NCBI GenBank assembly: GCA_947623455.1
Contig: OX392529.1
Location: 7,440,001-7,504,000, forward strand
Length of the DNA: 64,000 nt
Reading direction: 5' to 3'
Source of the DNA: Mimachlamys varia
Taxonomy: Eukaryota > Mollusca > Bivalvia > Pectinida > Pectinidae
The position numbers were made by a program, and so were the translations under genes. How positions within the stretch are numbered: the first letter of the stretch is position 1; the number at the start of each line of letters is the position of its first letter. The notes below the pieces were generated by a model. It saw only the letters and a list, made by a program, of their open reading frames with translations, was not told the DNA's origin and ran no database searches. Shown one piece after another: positions 43,060 through 54,029 of the stretch.

Positions 43060-45960
43060 TACTCTAGGAGTGCGGTTTTGAATCCCTCCACTGTGCCTAC
43101 TTGCACAACGTGATCTGGTAGTTCTCTAGGAGGGCGGTTTTGAATCCCTCCACTGCGCCTACTTGCACAACGTGATCTGGTAGTTCCAGAGGATACATGT
43201 GTTGAGAAAGGCTGTACTGGTGCGTTCTGTTACTTGGTGTAATAAGTCCATTATTATTCTTGCACACATGTTTGTCGACTATGTTGGATGTTTGATGATC
43301 GCTTAACGTTATTAGTTTTATCTGGCGCTTCTGTTTGGTGAATTGCAGGTATGCGTGAGGAGGTAATGATAGTACCAACCCCTCGACCACTTTACACATT
43401 AGAATGAGCCTCATGCTGATCCGTCTTTCTTCAAGGATGTCGATTTTTATAATCTTCTTCATGGCTGTTACTGATCAGGGATTCTGTTCTTGTAAATGTT
43501 TTTTTGAATCTGATGGCCCTATTTTGTATATTTTCCAGTTTATCGATATCCCCTTTTATGTATGGGTTCCTGATGGTGGCGCCATAATCCATAATAGATC
43601 TAACTAGGGACATGTAGACCGTTTTTCTACAGTTTTCTGGGACATTCCGAAGGTTCCGTCTTATAAAGCCCAAGGTTGCATTTGCTTTTTTGCTGATGTT
43701 GTTTATATGGAGGCTCCATTTGAGGTCATTTGAAATTGAAAGTCCCAGGTAGGAGCTGTTCTGTACTTCCTGGAGTATATAGTTGTTTAGTCGGTAAGAA
43801 TGTTGATCTTTTCTGATTTATCGACAGTATATAGCATTTTTTGGTGTTGAACCTCATGTCCCACTTATTTGCCCGGTTCTCCAAGTTTTTTAGGTCGTTC
43901 TGAAGTATTTGTTGGTCACTGTTGTTGGCAAATAAGCGTACAGACGAGTTATGTGGTACAGGAACTTTATAGGGCCTGTTCCTGTTCCCTGTGGTACCCC
44001 GGAGTCAACTTATGTTTCTGCTGATTCCGCACCTTCTACTATGGTCTTCATTTTTCTTGTTGTTAACAAGTTTGAAAGCCAGTTGTGTGAGTTCCCTGGA
44101 TGCCATATTCATGTAGCTTATCGTGAGGCACGGTGTCAAATGCCTTGGAGAAAGCCAGTATGACCACGTCGACTAGGTGTGATTTGTCTTGCTCTGTTAG
44201 AAGGTTGTTAAGTGTTGTACTGAGTTGTGTCTCGCATGAGTAGCAATTTCTAAACCCATGATTCAGATTGGCTGAAATGTCGTTGTTTTCCAAATGTTTC
44301 ATCATAACTTATGCCTGCAGATTATGTGTTCCAGGATTTTGCATGTGACTGAGGTTAGTGAGACTGGTCTGTAATTTTCTGACTGGTGTTTATCTCCATT
44401 TTTGAAGATGCTTGATATGTTGGCTTTCCTCCAGTCTTTTGGTAATTATACTGTATCAATTGATCATTGTAGTATGATTTTCAGTATTGGTGCTAATTTG
44501 CCTGCACATTTTCGCAGGATCCTATTTGGTATATTTTCTGGGCCGGAAGCATTGGAGTGGTTCACTTTCTCTAGCAGTTTTTTCAATTCTTTTTGGTTGA
44601 TTTTGATAGGTTGAATGGTTTGTTTTGATCTTATTCTTGTGCTTGGAAGTTTGACAAATTTGAATTGGTTGAGTAGAATGTCTGCCTTTCCTCTGCTGTC
44701 ATGAATTCATATTGTTCCTTTCTTGAGTGGTACTATGCCATTTGAATCTTGTCTTTTGATTTGACATACTTCCAGAAGGGCTTGATGTTATTGTTGTTTA
44801 ATCCCTCCATTATATTTGAGTTCACATACTTCCATTCAGCTTGTCTCGGTGATCTTTTACATTCCTTCTGGTATGCCCTGTAGTTTGACCATTTATTGAC
44901 TTTTCCTACCTATTTATAGAGCCTTTGTTTCTTTTTTAGCATTTTTATGCCTGTTATGGATCTATGGAATGTTGTTTCTTGATCTGATGTCTTTCTGTGG
45001 GAGGTTTTTCGTCCATTTGTTTTTTGAAGATATGACTTTTGTAGATTATGTAACGAATACGTCATTAAATAGGTATTGAACTGGTTGTTCCATTCTATCA
45101 TTATTTTCTATTGTTGTTAGGAGATCTTCTAGGTCCTTGTTTATGTCGTTCCAGTTTGCTTTGCTTTAGATATATCATTTCCTGGCTGGCGCACGCTGTT
45201 ATTGTACTTTGGTGTCCATATCTGTGATGATGATGTCATGGTAAGATATACCAGGAACATTTATAGATGGTTTTACGAATTTTGGGTTTGAGTCCAAAAG
45301 GTTGTCTTCTCTGGTTGCAATTTTGGTAACTCGTGTATCTGTGTTAGGTTGTTTGTGCTCATGGTGTCTGCCATTCTTTGTTGGATTTCTCTGTAAGGAC
45401 TATGAGCTGTTAGTAGGCCACAATTTATATTTGGACAGTTGAAGTCTCCTGTGATGTTGTTTCTTGTGATGTTGTTTTGGTAAATAATTTCCAGGGATTT
45501 GTGTACCTCATCCAGGTGTTTTTGGTCTCTGCGAGGCATGTAGAATAATCCGATCAGCAAGTCCTTGCTGTTTTTCATTTTGATTTCTACCCATTCTATT
45601 TCTCCTTCGGTTATGAATTTTGGCTTTTCTATAGAGGTGCTCGATTTCTATCCGAGTATAAAAAACCCTACTCCTTAGGTACCTCTGTCATTTCGATAAA
45701 CATTATATTCTGGTGGGAATATTTTGCTTGATTAGATGACGTTTTTATGGATGTTTCCTTGGTTGGATCCCCCTGAGCCAAGCAGACTACATAAGGTTTT
45801 AGATAATATAGAGCAGTTTGAAATTTTTCACATTTATCTTTAATGCTGCGGCAGTTGATGTTCATGATGCGTAGGTTTTTTACTGGTGGTGCATTATAGG
45901 GGTTTCTTCCTGTTCTAGATTTGGACATGTTCGTTAATCTTCATTTCGAGTGGTGGTATG
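43060..45960 (-). mobile_element. Decayed CR1/jockey-like LINE (ORF2)
   Basis: Endonuclease pieces come first (RIMNINCRSIKDKCEKF near 45860; GDFNCPNINC near 45450), then reverse transcriptase (NHGFRNCYSCETQL and AFSKAFDTVPHDKL at 44110-44260), then GDIDKLENIQNRAIRF near 43510-43560 and the tail LPDHVVQVGAVEGFKTALLE at about 43130-43190. Many frameshifts and stops separate them. The RT active-site YVDD region is not readable. A 62-bp duplication disrupts the 3' end. Confidence 0.8.
43062..43186. repeat. 62-bp direct duplication in the LINE 3' end
   Basis: Two adjacent copies of GGTAGT(T/A)CTCTAGGAG...GTGATCT differ at about three bases. The event shifted the LINE frame after FKTALLEN. Confidence 0.85.
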
Positions 45961-46319
45961 ACTGGCTTGTATTTCGTCCTGTTTGTTGGCTGGTTTTTGG
46001 GCTGCCTGCTCGTAATGGACTAAAGCCTGACTTTACCGAGTCAATGGTTAGGTCTAGGCCCGATAGTGGTTCGTAAATGTTTGAATGTTCAATTTCTTAG
46101 CTTCTAAATGTGAATTTGTTAATGTTGATGCTTTCACATTTATAGCATAGTCATTGTACGTTGGAACGTTCTAGCAGTTAATAATCATGGGTGCATAGTT
46201 ATATACATGATTTGTGGTGCCAAATATCACAGGCATCGCAACACACTCCGTGACAGTTCCAGGTAACAGGTAAATCACATATTCAACATGGAAAAATGCT
46301 TTTATTGTTTTTGGGCTCT

Positions 46320-46853
46320 GGTTTAGTTCATAGAGGGTGGCAGACTCTGTTGGTGGATTTTTTTAGACGAGGTTTGCTGGAGCCTCCATAGCCACAGTTA
46401 ATCTTATTTGAAAAGTGGTACGGTACATAATATACACATTTTCGTAGAACACGATTTGAAATTATACAGAATTAGTTTAATTTTACTTCTAAATTCATAC
46501 ATTAAAGGGGTTTTACGCACCCGGTCCTTCTGTCTTGTTTTACTTGCATGTTTGTTATCCATGTCATGTTATATATTAGTTTGTACCATTTAGTTTGTCG
46601 CAACAATAGCACTACAGTGCTAATGTTTATTGTTTAAATATCCGACTTTAAATAAAAATTCTTGTATCTTGTATCTTGTATCTTGTATCTGCTTCTACAT
46701 TAGTTTAGACATTTTGGATTCCCACATTTTGGCCCCTGGCATCACCGAAGAGTCCTAGGAGGACGAAACAGCTGTATGATGCAGTTTAATTCATTAATTC
46801 GGCATACTGTATATATTATTAAATCTAAAATGTGCAGCACATGTGTGTGTAAC
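46320..46853 (-). repeat. Dispersed repeat X, copy E (inverted)
   Basis: Inverted match to copy D, sharing gcagagtctgccacc, ggctatggaggctccagc, the CAGCTGTTTCGTCC core and tgtgctgcac. It is about 160 bp longer because of an insertion at 46534-46690. Confidence 0.85.
46534..46690 (+). mobile_element. 5'-truncated LINE 3' end with TTGTATC tail
   Basis: Inserted inside copy E between cagaag and gcttctac flanks. It ends AAATAAAAATTCTTGTATC followed by further TTGTATC copies. A 7-bp repeated tail after a poly(A)-like signal is typical of CR1/L2-type LINE 3' ends. Confidence 0.6.
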
Positions 46854-46859
46854 GTCATC

Positions 46860-47830
46860 TCTAATATCTCCGGCTAGTATGATGTTCGGTAATGAGAGGT
46901 TTGTTTCCTTGCTCGTATTTATTGGGATGTAGACTGGTCGCCTCCCTGTACTACTCAATTTGTTGTTCATCAAAAGATTGGTCATCTGTTGGTGTGTCCA
47001 TGATTGATTATGGTGTTCTGAATTGTTGAGGATCAACTGAAATAGTAGTAGGAATGTCGGTGTAAATATGATGACCAAGTTTAGCGCGGAAAAACCCGTA
47101 CTGACTTGATCTGTATAATCTGACTATCTGCGTCCTACCACATGTATGTTGGGTCCAGCAATCCCTTTTGACATGTACTGAGATTTTCCTGAGCAAGACT
47201 TTGGATAGTAGGTTGCCTGGATGTCTCGTCTTCATAAAGGTTGAGGTTATGACTCTATGGTTTTGGATTTGGGTTGATCTCCTTCTTTCACTTTCCTGTT
47301 TGTTTGTAGGTCAGAGGTTCATTCTGGTGAATGCGTTCCTTTCTGTTTATTGATTTCTCTAACTTCACTATGAAGTTGGTATATCTGGTCCGAAAGTGTC
47401 ATGTCCTGGTCCTCAAATGCGTCTGGATCCTCGTGTACCTTTCTTTTGTTCCATTCTTTGATGGAATAGATAGGTGTTTCAAGTTTCTGGAGGCTGCGTA
47501 TTTACCGACACTGTTTACGATTTCCCTGTAGTTGTTACATATATTTTAGACTGGGTCTTCGCTGTTGTTCAGGCTGATGTAGTTCCTGTTTTTACTCAGG
47601 TTGCATTGCCTAGCCAGACCTAGAGCCATAAATTTCCGTGGTTGAGTATCTTCTTAGATATGTTTTTTTAAGCCAGGCGGTACTATCTTCGATTTTTGCG
47701 CCGCTTTTAAACTGCCAGATTATTTGTTGTACAGGTTCATAGAGTACATGTTTTGTCAGAAAGTACAATTGGTTAGAATTGTCTGTCTCAAAGGGGAGAT
47801 GATCTTGGTTTATCATCTGATTGTATGTTG
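46860..47830 (-). mobile_element. Degenerate coding-like sequence, perhaps retroelement
   Basis: Minus-strand open pieces (for example HVKRDCWTQHTCGRTQIV and GHHIYTDIPTTISVDP) run in succession through different frames, as in a decayed gene. I recognise no domain. It may be the first ORF of the LINE at 43060-45960, now separated from it by repeat copy E, or another element. Confidence 0.35.
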
Positions 47831-47919
47831 ATAGGGGTTCAATGGATGGTTTTCGTCTATCGAAATTTCAAAGATAGCGGCGATGAAATTGACAAAGTGT
47901 TATATTGGGGCTGGGGAAC

Positions 47920-48275
47920 CTACTTACCAACCAATCACATCGAGAAATAGTATGTATCTTTGTGTAATATGAAGATGGACGTTTTTGAGTTTGCTTATTA
48001 GTGTGCTTACTTGTGATGACAATGAAGACTCGGTTCTCATTTTGAGGATTGATGCATCCTTGGATGTGACCAAGATTTACATGGTGGGTGTCGTCGATGA
48101 AGCAGAGGACGCTTACTCTTCCGGAACACATGGTCTTATTCTCTTGTGCTTTTACGAGAGTCTCCATGTAAATCTTTCCTTTGTTCCTGTTTTGCGTCTA
48201 GTTTTATCGATTTTGAGTTCGGATTATGGTTTTATTGACGTTTGGTAGTCTCTGATTTTTCTATTTTCTATAGCA
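47920..48275 (+). mobile_element. RT-element 3' end and tail
   Basis: The left part (tatctttgtgtaatatgaagatggac) matches the end of the RT frame at 60.33 kb. Then the tail follows, with GVVDEAEDAYSSGTHGL in an 87-codon open frame and SILSSDYGF near its end. It joins RT end and tail as at 60 kb, confirming they are one element. Confidence 0.65.
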
Positions 48276-49723
48276 CCTACATTTCGTATTGTTTACACAA
48301 TTAACTAGTAATGATGCTTCCTGGTATGATTTAGGCGATATTTAAAGTTCTAAACTTCGTTTTGTTACAAGTCACCAGTTGGAAAGCTATTGCTATTTCA
48401 GTACTTTGATTATAATTGAGTATGCATTATACAATTGTTTCATAGCTATTGGGGGATCAGTCGAGACTGTTAACCCGTGGTAGGGGCAGTCGTGGAACCG
48501 AGGCCGCCAGGATGATAGTTTTGACTCGCCAACTATCATTGAAACATCGGTTTTATTACCAACAAAGACAATTTAATGGTCAACTTTCATGCAATTCCAC
48601 TAGAAACAATACTCACTCGAGGTTACCAAACGCTATCGAAAGAAACTGTTTGCGCATCGAATTCGCCCAGGGTAGCCGTTCGTTCTGATCGGGTTACAGT
48701 TTTACTGTTTCATTCCTACAGTCGAAATCGGACAAAATGTCAGAAACAGTTTTAAATGACTAAATATAATTTATAGAGTAAGTATAGAGATATTGAAAAT
48801 ATAAGTACATACCTTCAACAAACCGGTCACGAAGAGGTCATTTTTGTCCAGGTTAAAAAATATATTTTTACCGCAATACCCTGTGTTATTCCACTCGTAG
48901 ACCATTGTATAAACGTGCTGACTGTTGGGTAAATATACGTTATATACCACTTGTGGTGTATAACCTATCGGACTTTTGATTGGTTAAGAAGTTAACTTTG
49001 ACCGGTAATCACGTGGTTCAATGCCACGTGCTGAATGTTCACGTCGTCATCGATTGATGACGTTGTCATAACTTGGCGAAAATACATAAGAGAGGACGTG
49101 TATTCGCTCAAATTGTCCGCGGTTCACTCTAAAAAAACTTAACCGTCTCTGTCGACTTAAAATTGGTATGGTAGAAACAGGTCACAGGACTTATGTGGTT
49201 ATTGAATATGAAATTTGTTTCACTCTCGTTAATTATTTTTACAAAAGTTTTAAGTTACAAAAGGCACATAAATTCCATATCCAGCAACCACTTGTTGTGT
49301 TACCTCTATATAGGTATTAAATAGAAAAAAAATCTACCAACATACATATTACTTCTGTGGCATTTTAATGTGGTTTAAATCATTCTTTCGCCATAACCAA
49401 ACATTATATGTCTAGTAAGAAACGGGTCAAATTTCTATCCCCATTTTGCTTGAGTAGTCACTATATTTACATATTTACAAATAATTAACGTGTGTACGTA
49501 TATGTGCTACGTTTGATGTGTTTTATGGACACATACAGTAATGACTGCTACATTCTTATAACCTACAGGTACAGGATAGGCTTGTGCTTGGTGAACATGT
49601 CTTTTTTGTTATATTATGTATTGCTTTACCGTCGATCATATCATGTTACATTTTATCTCTACGAAATATCTGACATTTAAAACAATACAAATATGTTACC
49701 TTAAAGCAAATATGTTACCTTAA
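48276..49723. other. Spacer, nothing firm
   Basis: Contains a 79-codon + strand frame at 48449-48688 with no recognisable domain, and a CACGTG-type word near 49028. An 18-bp duplication (aatatgttaccttaaa) sits at 49690-49726. No gene supported. Confidence 0.35.
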
Positions 49724-52700
49724 ATGCCAGACAATTTCGATAAAAGACGATTCATTCGTAGAATATGGGTTGATCAAGCCAGATTCCCAATTATTAGAAC
49801 GGTTACCGTGTTTTCCGTCGGAGTTACACAATTATCAAGTGTAATGAAGGATTTGAAGTTAGAGTCGTTTAAGTATAAGGACGTTCTCCTGATGGACTTT
49901 ATGGACTCCCACCACAACCTGACTGTCAGGACAATATAAGATCAACTGGGCGGTGAAATATTTCAGTATGGCTGACAACGTTGTGTCCATTGACGACGAT
50001 ATGTATAGGGCCACAGATCTGCTGGTAAAACACATACATGACCTATCACAAACAGAGGCTGACAGACTAAAACACATACAGGACCTTTCACAAACAGAGG
50101 CTGACAGACTAAAACACATACAGAACCTTTAACAAACAGAGGCTGACAGACTAAAACACATACAGAACCTTTAACAAACAGAGGCTGACAGACTAAAACA
50201 CATACAGGACCTTTCACAAACAGAGGCTGACAGACTAAAACACATACAGAACCTTTAACAAACAGAGGCTGACAGACTAAAACACATACAGGACCTTTCA
50301 CAAACAGAGGCTGACAGACTAAAACACATACAGAACCTTTAACAAACAGAGGCTGACAGACTAAAACACATACAGGACCTTTCACAAACAGAGGCTGACA
50401 GACTAAAACACATACAGAACCTTTAACAAACAGAGGCTGACAGACTAAAACACTTACAGAACCTTTAACAAACAGAGGCTGACAGACTAAAACACTTACA
50501 GAACCTTTAACAAACAGAGGCTGACAGACTAAAACACATACAGAACCTTTCACAAACAGAGGCTGACAGACTAAAACACATACAGAACCTTTAACAAACA
50601 GAGGCTGACAGACTAAAACACATACAGGACCTTTCACAAACAGAGGCTGACAGACTAAAACACATACAGAACCTTTAACAAACAGAGGCTGACAGACTAA
50701 AACACATACAGGACCTTTCACAAACAGAGGCTGACAGACTAAAACACATACAGAACCTTTAACAAACAGAGGCTGACAGACTAAAACACATACAGAACCT
50801 TTAACAAACAGAGGCTGACAGACTAAAACACATACAGAACCTTTAACAAACAGAGGCTGACAGACTAAAACACTTACAGAACCTTTAACAAACAGAGGCT
50901 GACAGACTAAAACACTTACAGAACCTTTAACAAACAGAGGCTGACAGACTAAAACACATACAGGACCTTTAACAAACAGAGGCTGACAGACTAAAACACA
51001 TACAGAACCTTTAACAAACAGAGGCTGACAGACTAAAACACTTACAGGACCTTTAACAAACAGAGGCTGACAGACTAAAACACATACAGAACCTTTAACA
51101 AACAGAGGCTGACAGACTAAAACACATACAGAACCTTTAACAAACAGAGGCTGACAGACTAAAACACATACAGAACCTTTAACAAACAGAGGCTGACAGA
51201 CTAAAACACATACAGAACCTTTAACAAACAGAGGCTGACAGACTAAAACACATACAGAACCTTTAACAAACAGAGGCTGACAGACTAAAACACTTACAGA
51301 ACCTTTAACAAACAGAGGCTGACAGACTAAAACACATACAGAACCTTTAACAAACAGAGGCTGACAGACTAAAACACATACAGAACCTTTAACAAACAGA
51401 GGCTGACAGACTAAAACACATACAGGACCTTTAACAAACAGAGGCTGACAGACTAAAACACATACAGAACCTTTCACAAACAGAGGCTGACAGACTAAAA
51501 CACATACAGAACCTTTAACAAACAGAGGCTGACAGACTAAAACACATACAGGACCTTTAACAAACAGAGGCTGACAGACTAAAACACTTACAGAACCTTT
51601 AACAAACAGAGGCTGACAGACTAAAACACTTACAGGACCTTTAACAAACAGAGGCTGACAGACTAAAACACATACAGGACCTTTAACAAACAGAGGCTGA
51701 CAGACTATAACACATACAGAACCTTTAACAAACAGAGGCTGACAGACTAAAACACATACAGAACCTTTAACAAACAGAGGCTGACAGACTAAAACACATA
51801 CAGGACCTTTAACAAACAGAGGCTGACAGACTAAAACACTTACAGAACCTTTAACAAACAGAGGCTGACAGACTAAAACACATACAGAACCTTTAACAAA
51901 CAGAGGCTGACAGACTAAAACACTTACAGAACCTTTAACAAACAGAGGCTGACAGACTAAAACACATACAGGACCTTTAACAAACAGAGGCTGACAGACT
52001 AAAACACATACAGAACCTTTAACAAACAGAGGCTGACAGACTAAAACACATACAGGACCTTTAACAAACAGAGGCTGACAGACTAAAACACTTACAGGAC
52101 CTTTAACAAACAGAGGCTGACAGACTAAAACACATACAGAACCTTTAACAAACAGAGGCTGACAGACTAAAACACATACAGAACCTTTAACAAACAGAGG
52201 CTGACAGACTAAAACACATACAGAACCTTTAACAAACAGAGGCTGACAGACTAAAACACATACAGGACCTTTAACAAACAGAGGCTGACAGACTAAAACA
52301 CTTACAGGACCTTTAACAAACAGAGGCTGACAGACTAAAACACATACAGGACCTTTAACAAACAGAGGCTGACAGACTAAAACACATACAGAACCTTTAA
52401 CAAACAGAGGCTGACAGACTAAAACACATACAGAACCTTTAACAAACAGAGGCTGACAGACTAAAACACATACAGAACCTTTAACAAACAGAGGCTGACA
52501 GACTAAAACACATACAGGACCTTTAACAAACAGAGGCTGACAGACTAAAACACATACAGAACCTTTAACAAACAGAGGCTGACAGACTAAAACACATACA
52601 GGACCTTTAACAAACAGAGGCTGACAGACTAAAACACATACAGGACCTTTAACAAACAGAGGCTGACAGACTAAAACACATACAGAACCTTTAACAAACA

Positions 52701-53199
52701 GAGGCTGACAGACTAAAACACTTACAGAACCTTTCACAAACAGAGGCTGACAGACTAAAACACATACAGAACCTTTAACAAACAGAGGCTGACAGACTAA
52801 AACACATACAGAACCTTTAACAAACAGAGGCTGACAGACTAAAACACATACAGAACCTTTAACAAACAGAGGCTGACAGACTAAAACACATACAGAACCT
52901 TTAACAAACAGAGGCTGACAGACTAAAACACATACAGGACCTTTAACAAACAGAGGCTGACAGACTAAAACACATACAGAACCTTTAACAAACAGAGGCT
53001 GACAGACTAAAACACATACAGAACCTTTAACAAACAGAGGCTGACAGACTAAAACACATACAGAACCTTTAACAAACAGAGGCTGACAGACTATATCTAG
53101 GATACCTACTCAATAAACCATTGCCATATCGGAAAGAAACGTCACACGATAAAACATTCATTATGCGATTCAAATTGATCATACTTTTTGTAATATAAC
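49724..53199 (+). pseudogene. GT31 beta-1,3-galactosyltransferase-like gene split by its own repeat
   Basis: Frame one (49724-49939) reads DKRRFIRRIWVDQARF and VLLMDFMDSHHNLTVRT, the R..IR..W and DF.DS..NLT motifs of GT31. After a one-base shift it reads KINWAVKYFSMADNVVSIDD with the metal-binding DDD at 49992-50000, then LLVKHIHDLSQTEADRLK. That last stretch is amplified as 14-residue units to 53095. The frame then resumes as LYLGYLLNKPLPYRKE (GT31 YxGY.L..P.PYR) and soon stops. The 3-kb array keeps frame: 49968 and 53082 are in the same phase. TAA in most units closes it from 50130. Upstream anchor and the C-terminal half are missing. Family reading is from conserved motifs; it is a pseudogene unless the array is removed from the mRNA. 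Confidence 0.7.
50023..53095 (+). repeat. 42-bp minisatellite derived from GT31 coding sequence
   Basis: About 73 units of CAGAGGCTGACAGACTAAAA CACATACAGAACCTTTAACA AA. In the GT31 frame a unit reads LKHIQDLSQTEADR where TCA codes Ser, but most units have TAA there. Units with TCA cluster at the left edge (50060-50720) with rare ones at about 51475 and 52735. D/N (gga/gaa) and I/L (cat/ctt) variants are scattered. No indels seen. Confidence 0.97.
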
Positions 53200-54029
53200 A
53201 TAAAATCTTTAAATGAAATCAAAACGAGACTCTAACGTGAGGGAAACCTCAGGGGTGTACATCCTCAAATGCTCCCGAAGGCAACTTCTGGTTTTTTGTT
53301 TTTGTTTGAAAACCCCAATGCTAGAAGCGGCTGTCCAGATGGAGAAGATGTCCTCCAAGGAACATCGGTAGATCAAAACAACACCTGAATATGTAAAAAC
53401 CATTAAGTATAATTTATATTTTTTACCAGAAACGGTGACGGATTTGGTTGTTTTTTTTTTAAGGATCTGAGGTTCGGGCCATAGCCGTCATGTTCTATTA
53501 AAACAAAACTTGATCTTCTTAGAATATAATAGGATATGATTATTTTCAAGTTGCACCCATATTAGTAAAACTCAAAGACATTCACATACGTGGTATATCC
53601 TAAAATGTATAGAATGTGACTAAACTCACGTGAACGCACTGCATATTAATTTATCGAAGGATAAAGAGTTGTACAAACTCTCATCACTTACACATTTAAT
53701 TCAGGATTAAAAAAAAAATCGGTTAGTATCTAATAATGAAAGGGGAATTCCTTGCACAGCAGGAATATGCCATGGGATTATTTTGTCTCACCTTTGTATG
53801 AAGGGAACCACATTATATTAGTACCAATTCTGGTTCTGGTTCTTATTCTGGTTCTTCAAATAATTATTTTCCAGGCCATAACATATAAACCGTTGAAGAT
53901 ATCTTGACGACACTTGCATTATGCATGTCATTTGATTTTGTCGTCACCATTGGTAACGGTCGCTATTGTTAGAACTCCGATAGGCCGGAATCTATTTTAA
54001 CCATTTATCGTTGTTATTCAATAGTACAG
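53200..54029. other. Spacer, nothing recognised
   Basis: AT-rich sequence between the GT31 remnant and the next LINE; its right part may be the 5' UTR of that LINE. Confidence 0.35.

Noticed and set aside
49963..52737. 924-codon minus-strand open frame of Cys/Val/Leu-rich 14-residue repeats
   Set aside because: It is the antisense of the 42-bp array. The + strand frame matches GT31 on both sides, so the minus frame is a by-product of a period divisible by three and no stops in that phase.
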